Positions 16,756-26,337 of a DNA stretch of 64,000 bases are shown here, one piece after another. The notes under the pieces are model-generated. The model was given only the letters and a program-made list of their open reading frames with translations, was not told the DNA's origin and searched no databases. Position 1 is the stretch's first letter; every line of letters starts with the position of its first letter. The DNA is from CAYJLF01 sp964371055 (GTDB lineage Bacteria; Eisenbacteria; RBG-16-71-46; CAIMUX01): the NCBI GenBank assembly GCA_964371055.1, contig CAYJLF010000018.1:62001-126000 (forward strand). Direction: 5' to 3'. The position numbers and the translations under genes were made by a program.

Positions 16756-17844
16756 ATGTTTCGCTTCGAGTATCGCGACTGGGATCCCGGCCTGGCCCGG
16801 AAGCTCCGCGAGATGAAGGAGCTGCTCGAGCTCTTCCGGTTCCTGTTGCTCAAGACGGACGGGGACGTCGAGCAGGCGCTCGAGATCATGCGCGCCCTGC
16901 AGGATCGGGGGCACATCGATCCGTCGGTCGACCTCGAGGCGTTCGCCCGGCAACTCGAAGAGGCGCGTCTCATCCAGTCAGCGCCGCAGGGGAGAACGCT
17001 CACACCGACCGGCGTGCGGGACCTGCGCCGCGCCTGTCTCGACCAGGTCTTTCGCGGGCTGCGGGAGGGTGGCCCGACGGGGGGACACGTGACTCCCTTT
17101 GGCGGCGGCTCGGACGGCGAGGCGCTCCCCGAGCTGCGCGAGTACCGTTTCGGCGACGACCTGCGATCCATCGACTTCGGCGCCAGCCTCCGCAACGCGC
17201 AACTTCGCGACGGCACCGCCGGTCCCGTCCTGGAAGAAAGCGACCTCGTCGTCCGCGATGCCGAGTTCTCCACCGCCTGCGCCACCGCGCTCCTGCTCGA
17301 CGTCTCGCACAGCATGATCCTCTACGGCGAAGACCGCTTCACGCCGGCCAAGCAGGTGGCGCTCGCCCTGGCCGAACTGATCACGACTCGTTTCGCGCGC
17401 GACACCCTGGACATCATCCTCTTCGGTGACGAGGCCTTCCCGGTGCCGCTGCGCGAGCTTCCCTATGCCTCGGTCGGGCCCTTTCACACGAACACCAAGG
17501 CGGCCCTTTCCCTCGCCCGCCGGACCCTCGGGCGGCGCCGGAACCCGAACAAGCGCGTCTTTCTGGTCACGGACGGCAAGCCGACGGTGATCGACGTTCC
17601 CGGCGAGGGGATCTACCGGAACACCTTCGGATCCGACCCGCGCATCGTCAACCGCACGCTGGACGAGGCGGTCCAGTGCCGGCGGAAGGGGATCCTGATT
17701 ACGACCTTCATGGTGGCGCGCGATCCGCTTCTGGAGGAGTTCGTCCTCCGCCTGACCGAATTGAACCAGGGGCGCGCCTATCTCACCTCGCCGGAAGGTC
17801 TGGGCGGCTTCGTGCTGCAGGACTTCTTGCGGGGGCGAGGCTAA
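16756..17844 (+). CDS. VWA-domain protein, partner of the MoxR-like ATPase
   Basis: 362 residues. The N-terminal half is helical (MKELLELFRFLLLKTDGDVEQAL…). The C-terminal half is a von Willebrand A domain with MIDAS DVSHS (DxSxS), a Thr-containing strand ITTRFARDTLDIILFGD and FLVTDGKP, so metal-dependent adhesion is probably intact. It follows the ATPase by 20 bases; the pair matches the conserved MoxR-VWA arrangement. GGGAGG lies about 12 bases before the ATG. A GTG at 16747 is possible but too close to that site. Cytoplasmic; no signal peptide. Confidence 0.85.
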   Translation: MFRFEYRDWDPGLARKLREMKELLELFRFLLLKTDGDVEQALEIMRALQDRGHIDPSVDLEAFARQLEEARLIQSAPQGRTLTPTGVRDLRRACLDQVFRGLREGGPTGGHVTPFGGGSDGEALPELREYRFGDDLRSIDFGASLRNAQLRDGTAGPVLEESDLVVRDAEFSTACATALLLDVSHSMILYGEDRFTPAKQVALALAELITTRFARDTLDIILFGDEAFPVPLRELPYASVGPFHTNTKAALSLARRTLGRRRNPNKRVFLVTDGKPTVIDVPGEGIYRNTFGSDPRIVNRTLDEAVQCRRKGILITTFMVARDPLLEEFVLRLTELNQGRAYLTSPEGLGGFVLQDFLRGRG

Positions 17845-17945
17845 TCGGCGGTCGATGCGAACCGCGGCGCGTCAGCGTCTGGCAACCGCGGGGCCGTGGA
17901 GCAGGTAGTCCTGCCACGTCATGGCGGGGACCCCGGAGCGCTCGG

Positions 17946-19528
17946 CTACCGCGCGATCACGATGCGAGCGCAGCGAACCGCCGAGCCGGCTGGGGAGTTG
18001 GCCGAGGCTCGGACGAAGTAGATCCCCCAGGGGATCCGGGGTTCGAGCGGCAGCGAGATCACCCGCTCTCCCGGCACAGGGAACTCCGCTTCCAGAAGTT
18101 GCGATACGTGCCCAATCCGACGCACTCATCGTCTTCCTCCGCGCTGAGACTCTCGACCGAGCGCCTGCCAAAACAGATCCATCCCCGGGCCGCAGAACGT
18201 TGGACACGCATCCGTCTCGCCGATGGTAGTGCCACCAGACACGAGCGCAACGAGCTGCCGGAACCATCCGACATGGATGGCGGGAACCCTGAGGACTGTT
18301 CCGCTCGGCGTGTAGACGATCCAGCATCCATCGACAAGCGACTTCCGGACCGACGCCATCTCGAACGGCATATCTCTCGGTGCCGCCGGCTCGATTCGAG
18401 GCCCCATGTCAGGTAGCTCCAATAGACCGTCGGATGCCCTTTGACGCAGGGTGGAGGTAACGGGACTCCTCTCGGTGTGTAAGCTCAGCCGCAGGTCGGT
18501 CGCCCGCGGCGTACACGACTCGATGTACCGTGCGTCGGGGTCGAGGCGGCGTAGAGCGCGGCTGAAGCCGTCCATCTGCGCCTGGAGATCGGTCAGCGAC
18601 CGAACCGAATCGCCGGCCGCCTCAAGAAGTCGGGCCTGTTGGCGTTCGAATTCCGTCTTGGCCGCCATCGGGTCGCGATACCGGGCTTTGCGGTACGTGG
18701 CGACGCGGTAACCCTGGAAGCACAGCGTGTCGCATCCCACGCCTGGCCGCAGCGTCCAGAACGACTCCCAGGTCGCGTCCGAGCGCAGCTGATCCCAGCT
18801 CAGGATGATCTCTGCAGTCCCGAACCCTAAGTGTCCCGGCTCGAGATCCCCAACTTCCTCCCGCGCCGGGATCCCCAGCTCAGGAATCTGCGGCTCCGGG
18901 AGTGAGCCACGTTCTCCCAATTGCTCGTAGCAGATGATGGTCCCTGAATGCCCAAATCCCAACCGCCCGTAGGCTGCGACCTGGTCAAGATTCGGTGGCA
19001 CGGCATCGTCGACGAACGCTCCCCCCTGGCGCGGGTGGGGAGTGATGCAGAAGGAGGTGGTGTCGGTCGGGGAGCCGGTGTAGGTGTACCCGGCAAACCA
19101 GTAGATCTCGTTCAATGCGCCCGTGCGGGTCTCGGTCCAGCTCACGGCTGTTCCGGTCCCTGGGCGAGGCCACCGGTCGTCCTTGGTCTCGAAGTCGGCA
19201 CAGGGACCGTAGGCCACGAGGAGTAGCGCTGTGCTGTCGTACCATACGCCGCAGGAAATCGCCTTGAGTCGTGGAAGCGTCGCCGGATCGAATGAGGTGA
19301 ACGCGAACCAGACGCGCGCGACCTCGGGTTCGAACTCGAGGCTGTCCTGCACTTGGGAACAGCGTGTTATACCGCTCCGTCCGCAGTAGCCTCCTGTCCC
19401 GTGGTGTAGGTGATGGAGGGATTGGCATGAACCACGAGAGCGCCGCCCTCGTTCGGGCCGGCAAGGAGCCCCGTGGGGATCAGGACCCAGAGCGACAACG
19501 GCATCAAAGAGGCGCGGCGCCAGTTCAT
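17946..19528 (-). pseudogene. secreted protein, paralogue of 3746-4687, with frameshift and in-frame stop
   Basis: ATG at 19528 with AAGGGAGTGG upstream opens a signal peptide and LAGPNEGGALVVHANPSITY, then meets TAA at 19367-19369. The homologous body continues in another frame from about 19390 (VWFAFTSFDPATLPRLKA, DDRWPRPG, IYWFAGYTYTG, GGAFVDDAVPP). It runs to a TGA at 18126-18128. The same frame then continues past the stop into GIYFVRASANSPAGSA…ARIVIAR, a typical exported-protein C-terminus, and ends at 17946. So one frameshift and one nonsense codon separate signal, body and tail. Either a recent pseudogene or assembly errors. Function unknown. Confidence 0.65.
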
Positions 19529-19722
19529 CTCCACTCCCTTTCCCTCGCTCGTTCTTAGAACTCCGGCCGCACAGCCGACGGCGGCCAGCAGGAGGAGAGC
19601 CGATGATCCTACGGCAACCGGATCGCCCGGAAGGTTCAGCTGACGGTGCGCACCTAGAGGATCGGCGGGTCACCACCGTGGAAACGTGTATAAGCCACAC
19701 GCACCCATCGATCGTTTAACAC

Positions 19723-21912
19723 TCACCGCAGCAGCATCGCCGTGCGCACGGCCGACTGGCCCTTCACCCGCAGTCGCAGATAGTACACCCCGGCCGGCAG
19801 TGTCCGCCCCTCGCCGTCCCGTCTATCCCACCGCAAAGTTCGCCGGCCATCCGCACTCGCGGGCAGGTCCACCCATCGACGCACGAGCCGACCCGCAACA
19901 TCATGGATCGTCAACGCACCGCCTGCCGCGGCCGCGCCCTGCCACGCGATCGTCACAGCCGGACCGGAGGAGAGCGAGAACGGCACTGGCCAGACGTGCA
20001 GACGGAGTTCCGCGCTCGGACTCGTCTCCTCCGGAGCGCTCGCCGCCGCCGATTCTCCGCGCAACTGCACGACGGCCGGCGAAGGTGGCCGCGGGGCATC
20101 GTGCTCGATCAGGACCAGGTTCGTCACCGGCACGCCGGTGCGGGCCAGTGGGTCGAAGGTCACCTCGACATCCACCCACGATCCGGGCTCAAGCGCGATC
20201 GGGGTCGCTTGCAGCGGCCGGACGGTGAAGGACCCCGACGGGGCCTCGAGCCCGATCGAGCTCACGGTGACTACCCCTCCGCCGACGTTGCTCACCCGGA
20301 AGGTGTCGCTGACCGCCTGCGCCGGCTCGCCGAAGTCGAAGACCACGCGATTGACTCCGAGCTCGGCCGCAGTGCCGAGACGCGCGCGGTCGCAGTAGAT
20401 GTCGTTCTCGTAGAGAACCACGCGGTCGTCCGGCCAGGCGGCGATCATCCCGGAGGCCCCGGCGACGAGGTCGGGCCGGGTCTGGTTGCCTCCGACCAGA
20501 CATAGCGCTATCCCGTTCACCGCGAAGGAACCGGCTCCGTCCAGTCCGAGATGCTGGGCGTAGATGTCCTCGCGCCCGGTGCCGTTGCGGTTGTCCTCCC
20601 AGGCGAGGAAGAGCCCCCCGGCCCCGTCGGACGCCACATCGACATCGCGCTGCGCGTCCGGGGCGGTGCAGACCGCGACGCCGTTGACGATCCACGCCAC
20701 GCTGCCGTCGGCGAGAATCCGCTGCGCGTAGATGTTCAAGTCCCAGGGCGGACCGGAGGCGACGCGATAGTCGAACCACGCGACATATGCGCCGCCGGTC
20801 CCGTCCGGCGCGAGCGCGGGGCGGTACTGGGACTCCACCGCGGTGCAGACCGCACGCCCCCCCGCCGTCCAGCGCGGCGCGCCCGTCGCGGCATTCAGCT
20901 TCTGCGCGTAGATGTCCGGCGTGCCGGTGCGGCGGTCGACCCAGGCCAGGACCGGCTCGCCGTCACTGGCGAGTTGCATGGTGATGGCATCCTGCCCGTC
21001 CTCCTGCACGGCCACGGCGATCCCGTTCACACCCCACAGCCCGTTCCCCATCGCATCGAGCCGCTGCGCATAGACGTCGCCCACATCGTCGCGCGCATCG
21101 GACCAGGCGAGGAAGGCGCCGCCCGCGCCGTCGGCGCAGAGAGACGGACCATCCTGGTCCCAGTCGAGCACGACCAACGGCCGCGGCTCCCCTCCGTTCC
21201 AGAGCATCGTCCCATCCGCCGCCACCCGTTGGCCGTGGAGATCAGTGAAGATCGGGTCGGCCGTCCTGTCCTGCCAGACCACGATGACCCCGCCGGCGCC
21301 GTCGGACACGAGTGTCGGCTGGTCCTCCATCCCGGCCCGGGCCGCGACCGCGATCCCGTTGGCCGCGAAGCGCCGGCGCCCATCCGCGTCGAGATGCTGA
21401 AGGTAGATGTCGCGCTGGAGCGTGGAGAAGGCGCGCTCGTCCTGCCAGACGATCCAGACCCCGCCATCGCCATCGGCCACGATCGGCGTGAAGCCCGTGG
21501 TCCCGGTGGAGGAGTGATAGAGCCCCTGCGCGCCCGGGGCCGAGCAGACCGGGACTCCGTCGGTGGACCAGAGCGCGCTTCCGTTGACGTCGATCCGCTG
21601 GGCGTAGATATCCGCGGTGCCGGTACGCTTGTCTTCCCAGACGGCGATCATCCCGCCCGCGCCGTCGCTGACGGCGAAGAGATCCTCCTTCGTTCCGTTC
21701 GCGAGGCTCACCGCGACATTCACCAGCGGATCCTCGTTCCAATCGGCCCGCGCGTCCGGCGCCGCCGCGCCGGAGACGAGGGTGAACAGGCCGACGACCG
21801 CCAACGCATGGCGCACCAAAGGTAGCCGGCGTTTGACCCGGGGCCGGAGAGCGAACAACCGGTGGGCGAGCAACCGGCGAGCGACGGATGCGAAGCGGAG
21901 CAGAGCGCACAT
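19723..21912 (-). CDS. exported repeat protein: seven-repeat propeller, choice-of-anchor-D domain, FlgD-like C-terminus
   Basis: 729 residues. After an Arg-rich N-region and signal peptide (cleavage near ARADW), about 480 residues comprise seven repeats of the form DGxGGxxxxWxDxRxGxxDIYAQxLxxxG, suggesting a seven-bladed propeller. An ASPM/choice-of-anchor-D immunoglobulin-like domain follows (FGEPAQAVSDTFRVSNVGG…VDVEVTFDPLA), then the FlgD-like C-terminal domain ending in LRLRVKGQSAVRTAMLLR. Probably cell-surface or secreted, non-enzymatic. GGGAG before ATG 21912 supports this start over an upstream one at 21984. It is the second of two adjacent exported-propeller genes. Confidence 0.78.
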   Translation of the reverse strand: MCALLRFASVARRLLAHRLFALRPRVKRRLPLVRHALAVVGLFTLVSGAAAPDARADWNEDPLVNVAVSLANGTKEDLFAVSDGAGGMIAVWEDKRTGTADIYAQRIDVNGSALWSTDGVPVCSAPGAQGLYHSSTGTTGFTPIVADGDGGVWIVWQDERAFSTLQRDIYLQHLDADGRRRFAANGIAVAARAGMEDQPTLVSDGAGGVIVVWQDRTADPIFTDLHGQRVAADGTMLWNGGEPRPLVVLDWDQDGPSLCADGAGGAFLAWSDARDDVGDVYAQRLDAMGNGLWGVNGIAVAVQEDGQDAITMQLASDGEPVLAWVDRRTGTPDIYAQKLNAATGAPRWTAGGRAVCTAVESQYRPALAPDGTGGAYVAWFDYRVASGPPWDLNIYAQRILADGSVAWIVNGVAVCTAPDAQRDVDVASDGAGGLFLAWEDNRNGTGREDIYAQHLGLDGAGSFAVNGIALCLVGGNQTRPDLVAGASGMIAAWPDDRVVLYENDIYCDRARLGTAAELGVNRVVFDFGEPAQAVSDTFRVSNVGGGVVTVSSIGLEAPSGSFTVRPLQATPIALEPGSWVDVEVTFDPLARTGVPVTNLVLIEHDAPRPPSPAVVQLRGESAAASAPEETSPSAELRLHVWPVPFSLSSGPAVTIAWQGAAAAGGALTIHDVAGRLVRRWVDLPASADGRRTLRWDRRDGEGRTLPAGVYYLRLRVKGQSAVRTAMLLR

Positions 21913-22002
21913 GGTCGATCTCCCGGCAGGAGGTGGAGTCCGAGCGATGATGCCCCGACTCCACCAGGTGTTCGGACCCAACACGCAAACGCGATGGAAG
22001 AG

Positions 22003-23562
22003 CTACCTCGTCAGCACCACTCTCCCGCGCTCGTCCACGCCCTCTCCCGTCAACCGGTACCAGTACACGCCTGAGGGCAACGACCGCCCCTCCTCGTCGG
22101 TGCCGTCCCACCAGACCACGCCGGAACGCGCCGCCGCTTCACCAGACGCGAGGAGGCGCACCTCACGCCCCGCGAGGTCGTAGATGCCGAGCCGGGCGCG
22201 ACCGGTCACCGGCAACCGGTAGGCGATCCTCGTCTCTCCATGGAAGGGATTTGGCGCAGCGGCCAGCAACCTCGCGTCGCCTCCCTCCTCGTACTCCTCC
22301 TCGGGCATCGCGGTCGGATCGGTCGCGCGGTAGACCCGCAGGTTCGTCCCGACGCCGCACAGGACGAGAGAACCGTTCTGTCCGATCGCCGGCCCGCCGA
22401 TGTTGATGTTCGGCACCGTCACCTCCCAGAGAAGCTGCTGGAGGTCGGCCGAGTAGACGTAGACGTGTCCCGTGCTGAAAGCGCCGTTCGAGAAGAAGAC
22501 CCTCCCCGCGGCGTCGATCGCGAGGTGCAGAGCATTGAACCCCGTGGGAACGGCGATCGAGTTCAGAATCGTCCCAGTGGCTCCGTCCAGCCGGGCGAAC
22601 CGGTTGCCGGTGATGATCGCGTAGACGGAGCCGTCGGGCCCGACGGCGTGCTCGGCAAACGCCCCGGCAAAGCCCCCGACCTGCCAATTGAGGACAAAGG
22701 CCGTGCCGTTATCCTTCCACGAGTAATAGAAGTCGTTGCTCGCGCTGTTCTCCGCGCGGTTGATGAGCACCGACCCATCGGGCGCGACCCACGGCGTGAC
22801 CTGGCAGAGGAACCCTGGCATCGTCGGACTCTGGTAGAGGAAGGCGCCGGTCTCGACGTCGAACTTCTTGAGCGCGTGTCCCCCGCCGACCGCGTCGAGA
22901 ACATAGAGCCCGTTGCCGAAGCGAGCCCCGCCGCACGTGCCGCTGACCGATCCCACGCGACTCGCGCGCCAGACCGTGTGCCCGTCCACGGCGTCGATGC
23001 GCCAGATGTCCTGGAAGCTCGCCACGAGGAGGTCGCCATCCGGCGCGAAGACGACTCCGTCGTACGGCCCGCCGTTCTGGAAGTCCTCGGAGATCCAGAC
23101 CGTGTGGCCGTCGCCGGCGTCGAGCGCGTACATCTTCGCCGAAACCGAGGCGCCGTTCCCGGAACGGGAGCAGTAGACCTTTCCGTCGCGCACCCCCGCA
23201 ATCCACGGCGTCCAGTCGCCGCTCACATACGGCAGGACGACGGCCCACTCCTCCTGTCCCGTCGTCAGGTTCATCGCCACGACGTAGGCGTCGTCCGGCT
23301 GCTGATACGGCCACTTCGCCTGGCGCACCGTGAACATACGATTCCCCTCGGTGAACGGCGCCCAGGCAATGAGCGAACTCCTCGCCCCGGACCAGGCGAG
23401 GACCGCCGTGGCCGGGCCGTTCTCCGGAGTCAGCCCGTTCCGCCCTTCGTTACCTCCCTGGTTCGGCCAGTCGGCCCCGAGGGTGAGGGTCGGACCGACG
23501 ACAAAGGCTCCCAGGATCATCATGGCTACGGTGGCGCTGGTAACGCGACGGATGCGGGTCAT
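22003..23562 (-). CDS. exported PQQ-type beta-propeller protein with FlgD-like C-terminus
   Basis: 519 residues. A signal peptide ends near LTLGADWPNQGG. The next roughly 400 residues show PQQ/quinoprotein-like propeller blades (VVAMNLTTGQEEWAVVLP, MYALDAGDGHTVW, RIDAVDGHTVWRAS, ARLDGATGTIL). It lacks the known PQQ-binding dehydrogenase residues that I could check, so it is better called propeller-only. The last 85 residues (AAPNPFHGETRI…LGIYDLAGREV…VVWWDGTDEEGRSLPSGVYWYRL) are the FlgD-like export-associated domain. AAGGAGG precedes the ATG at 23562. Divergent from the kinase gene at 23933. Confidence 0.8.
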   Translation of the reverse strand: MTRIRRVTSATVAMMILGAFVVGPTLTLGADWPNQGGNEGRNGLTPENGPATAVLAWSGARSSLIAWAPFTEGNRMFTVRQAKWPYQQPDDAYVVAMNLTTGQEEWAVVLPYVSGDWTPWIAGVRDGKVYCSRSGNGASVSAKMYALDAGDGHTVWISEDFQNGGPYDGVVFAPDGDLLVASFQDIWRIDAVDGHTVWRASRVGSVSGTCGGARFGNGLYVLDAVGGGHALKKFDVETGAFLYQSPTMPGFLCQVTPWVAPDGSVLINRAENSASNDFYYSWKDNGTAFVLNWQVGGFAGAFAEHAVGPDGSVYAIITGNRFARLDGATGTILNSIAVPTGFNALHLAIDAAGRVFFSNGAFSTGHVYVYSADLQQLLWEVTVPNINIGGPAIGQNGSLVLCGVGTNLRVYRATDPTAMPEEEYEEGGDARLLAAAPNPFHGETRIAYRLPVTGRARLGIYDLAGREVRLLASGEAAARSGVVWWDGTDEEGRSLPSGVYWYRLTGEGVDERGRVVLTR

Positions 23563-23932
23563 GTTGGGCCTCCTTCTGCCCCCGCGCCCGGAGGCGCGGA
23601 TGCGTCGTGCCGGCGGATCTGTTGCGATCCTGTCGGGGCGGGACGATGTGGCGACGACAAGTATACGCGATCGCAGCGTCCCGCCCCAGCGCGGTTCGAT
23701 CGCCATCGCGGGCATCGCCCGCCGGCGGAGAGGAGAAAGGATCTCAGCGACCGCTCGCCCACCGCCGCATGAATGACCGTCCCGCGTTCGCGCAGTCGAG
23801 ACTCGCGTGCATCTGCCGAAGAGACGGCCAGGGCTGGACAGCGGAGCCGGGATGCTCCAAGGTAGCGTCGGTTCGACGGGATGGGTCGGGTGCCTCGAGC
23901 TCCGGCGCGGCGCCCACCGGCGAGGTGAGGGG
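23563..23932. other. divergent intergenic region
   Basis: 370 bases between a minus-strand exported-protein gene and the plus-strand heme-motif kinase cassette. Promoters for both must lie here, but no convincing elements are visible. Short open frames are Arg/Pro-rich and shadow-like. Confidence 0.4.
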
Positions 23933-25942
23933 ATGAGGCTAAGCATCGGCTTGTTGGCCGGACTCGGCGTGGCCCTGGTGACCGCGGTGGTCATCGGGGT
24001 GATGTCGGGCTTCATCCTGCGCACTCATCAGGACGCGCTCACCACCCAGATCACCCGTAACGCCGACCAGGTGAGCGAGACGATTGCCAGCAGCATGTAC
24101 TACGACATGCTCGAGAACCGGCGCGACGCGCTCCACCGGCAGATGGGGATCATCGGCCGCCAGGAGGGCATCGAGCGGGTCCGGTTGATCAACAAGATGG
24201 GCGAGGTCATGTTCTCGTCCGACGAGAGTGAGATCGGCCACGCCCTGGACAAGAAGGCCGAGGCCTGCTACGCGTGCCACGCGGCGGATCAGCCCCTGGC
24301 CCGGCTGCCGATCGACTCCCGCGCGCGCATCTACCGGGCCGCGGATGGGCACCGCATCCTCGGCATGATCCGGCCGATTCCGAACGATCCGAGCTGCTGG
24401 AATGCCGAGTGCCACGCGCACACCAGCCAACAGGCCGTCCTCGGGGTGCTCGACGTGAACGTCTCCCTGGCCGAGGTGGACCGAAGGGTGGCCACCGACC
24501 GGCGACAACTCGTCCTGCTCGCCGTGCTCGCGATCGCCGCGAGCAGCCTTCTCCTCTGGGGACTGAGCGGACCGGTCATCCTGCGACCGGTTGCCGCCCT
24601 CATCGCCGGGACCCGCCGGGTCGCCCAGGGCAACCTCTCGACCGCGATCCACATCGGGACCAAGAACGAGCTCGGCGATCTCGCCCGGGCCTTCAATGAC
24701 ATGATGGTGAAGCTCAACGAAGCGCAGCGGCAACTTACGCAGTCCGACAAGCTCGCTTCCGTCGGACGCCTCGCGGCGGGGGTCGCGCACGAGATCAACA
24801 ACCCCTTGACCGGGGTTCTGACCTACGCCTCGTTCCTGCTCAAGCGCGCCGAGGGAAACCCTGAGACGGCCGCCGACCTCGAAGTGATCGTGCGGGAGAC
24901 CAAGCGGTGCCGCGAGATCGTCCGGGGGCTCCTCGACTTCGCCCGGCAGACGCCGCCCAAGCGGCAGCCGACCGATTTGAACGAGGTCGTCCGTCGGGCC
25001 GCGACGGTGGTCATGAATCAGTTGACCCTGGCGCGGGTCAAACTCGGGTTCGAACTCGCCCCCGAGCTCGCGCCGGTCCCCGCCGATGCCAATCAGATCC
25101 AGCAGATTCTCGTGAATCTTCTTCTGAACGCGGCTGACGCGATCGCGGGGAACGATTCGGCCCAGGGCGGAACGATCACCCTGCGCAGCGCGGCGGTCGA
25201 GGTGCCGCCACGCGGGCACGTCACGATCCGTAATGCCCGGTGCCCCAAGGGCTGCGATCTGCTGGACCGGAACGTCCGGCTCGCGGGCTCGCCGACCATT
25301 CGCGTCCTTCGGTCGGGCGGCGTGGGCGACATCCTCTTCCACCTCGACCCACTCTACGGGCGGGCCAACCACCGGGCGACGGAGCCCTGCGAGGATGGCG
25401 TGGTCGGCAGTTACGCCTGCCCGTCCTGTCGGACCCGCCTCGAGGTTCCGGAACGCCGCTGCGACGCCTGCGGCGCGCCGGTGTTCGCGGTCCAGGTACC
25501 GGGAGCCGGCCAAGTGGAGTGGTGCTCGCGCCACGGCTGCGGACACACCCGTTGGGATGCGATGGACGCCCGCGGACCTCAGGCGTATGCTCAGCTCCAA
25601 GTTGAGGATACCGGTCGTGGGATCCCGGCCGAGGAACTGAACCGGATCTTCGAACCGTTCTTCTCGACCAAAGGGACGCGGGGGACGGGGCTGGGTCTGG
25701 CGGTGACGTGGGGGATCGTGGAAGGACACGGGGGCGCCATCGACGTGGTCAGCAAGATCGGCGAAGGCACCTGCTTCACGGTCCGCTTGCCGTTCCGGGT
25801 CCCCGAACCGGTTGCCCCGGACGGCTCGTCGGACGAGGTTCCGGCCGGTCGCGCGCCCATGCCGGACGCCCGCGGCAAAACGGGGCCTGGTCCGACGGCC
25901 CCGATCGCGCCGCGCATCCAAGGGCCCGGAGGCACGCCATGA
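23933..25942 (+). CDS. membrane histidine kinase with c-type-heme motifs and a zinc-ribbon inserted in the ATPase domain
   Basis: 669 residues. TM1 about 5-30; periplasmic domain 31-193 with a heme-c motif CYACH (112-116) and a second Cys/His cluster C155…C160-H161 (CxxxxCH); TM2 about 193-215; HAMP to about 265. HisKA has His286 in VAHEINNPL; N-box residues near 395-399. Between the N-box and G1 (Asp559 in VEDTGRGIP) lies an unusual 125-residue insertion (about 428-552) with nine Cys: CPKGC, C486, CPSC (496-499), CDAC (510-513), C531, C536. CPSC/CDAC is a zinc-ribbon. G2 GTRGTGLGLA is intact. Probably a redox or gas sensor. ATGA overlap links it to the next gene. GAGGTGAGGGG before ATG 23933. 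Confidence 0.9.
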   Translation: MRLSIGLLAGLGVALVTAVVIGVMSGFILRTHQDALTTQITRNADQVSETIASSMYYDMLENRRDALHRQMGIIGRQEGIERVRLINKMGEVMFSSDESEIGHALDKKAEACYACHAADQPLARLPIDSRARIYRAADGHRILGMIRPIPNDPSCWNAECHAHTSQQAVLGVLDVNVSLAEVDRRVATDRRQLVLLAVLAIAASSLLLWGLSGPVILRPVAALIAGTRRVAQGNLSTAIHIGTKNELGDLARAFNDMMVKLNEAQRQLTQSDKLASVGRLAAGVAHEINNPLTGVLTYASFLLKRAEGNPETAADLEVIVRETKRCREIVRGLLDFARQTPPKRQPTDLNEVVRRAATVVMNQLTLARVKLGFELAPELAPVPADANQIQQILVNLLLNAADAIAGNDSAQGGTITLRSAAVEVPPRGHVTIRNARCPKGCDLLDRNVRLAGSPTIRVLRSGGVGDILFHLDPLYGRANHRATEPCEDGVVGSYACPSCRTRLEVPERRCDACGAPVFAVQVPGAGQVEWCSRHGCGHTRWDAMDARGPQAYAQLQVEDTGRGIPAEELNRIFEPFFSTKGTRGTGLGLAVTWGIVEGHGGAIDVVSKIGEGTCFTVRLPFRVPEPVAPDGSSDEVPAGRAPMPDARGKTGPGPTAPIAPRIQGPGGTP

Positions 25943-26337
25943 GCCCGCACGTCGACGTCCTGGTCGTGGATGACGAACCGGTCGTCACGGCCGCCGTCCG
26001 GATGGTCCTGGCCGACGCCGGACTCACGGTCGCCACGGTCGCGGACGCGGAGCAGGCGCTCGATCATCCCGACCTCGATCAATGCCGCCTCGTCATCTGC
26101 GACCTGATGCTTCCCGGCCGCTCCGGCCTCGAGGCGCTCGTGGCCATGCGGGCGCGGCGGCCGGAGCTGCCCATCATCATGATCACCGGATATGCCACCC
26201 CGGGGCACGAGGATCAGGTCCTCGCCGCGGGTGCGACCGCGTTCCTGCCGAAGCCGTTCGATGAATCGGAGCTGCTAACCCTGGTGCGGCGCGTCCTCCC
26301 TGAAGCGGACGTCGCCGGTGAGGACCCGACGCCATGA
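25939..26337 (+). CDS. single-domain response regulator in the kinase cassette
   Basis: 132 residues, receiver only: VVDDEP (10-13), phosphoacceptor Asp55 in LVICDLMLPG, Thr in MITGYA, Lys105 in FLPKPF. Its ATG overlaps the kinase stop (ATGA) and its own TGA overlaps the next ATG, so the three genes are translationally coupled. The likely phospho-acceptor of the upstream kinase; with no output domain it probably works by protein contact or passes the phosphate on. Confidence 0.9.
   Translation: MSPHVDVLVVDDEPVVTAAVRMVLADAGLTVATVADAEQALDHPDLDQCRLVICDLMLPGRSGLEALVAMRARRPELPIIMITGYATPGHEDQVLAAGATAFLPKPFDESELLTLVRRVLPEADVAGEDPTP

Noticed and set aside
18126..18128. Selenocysteine at the in-frame UGA of the broken secreted protein
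   Set aside because: No Cys-like context or downstream hairpin, and the same gene has an independent frameshift.
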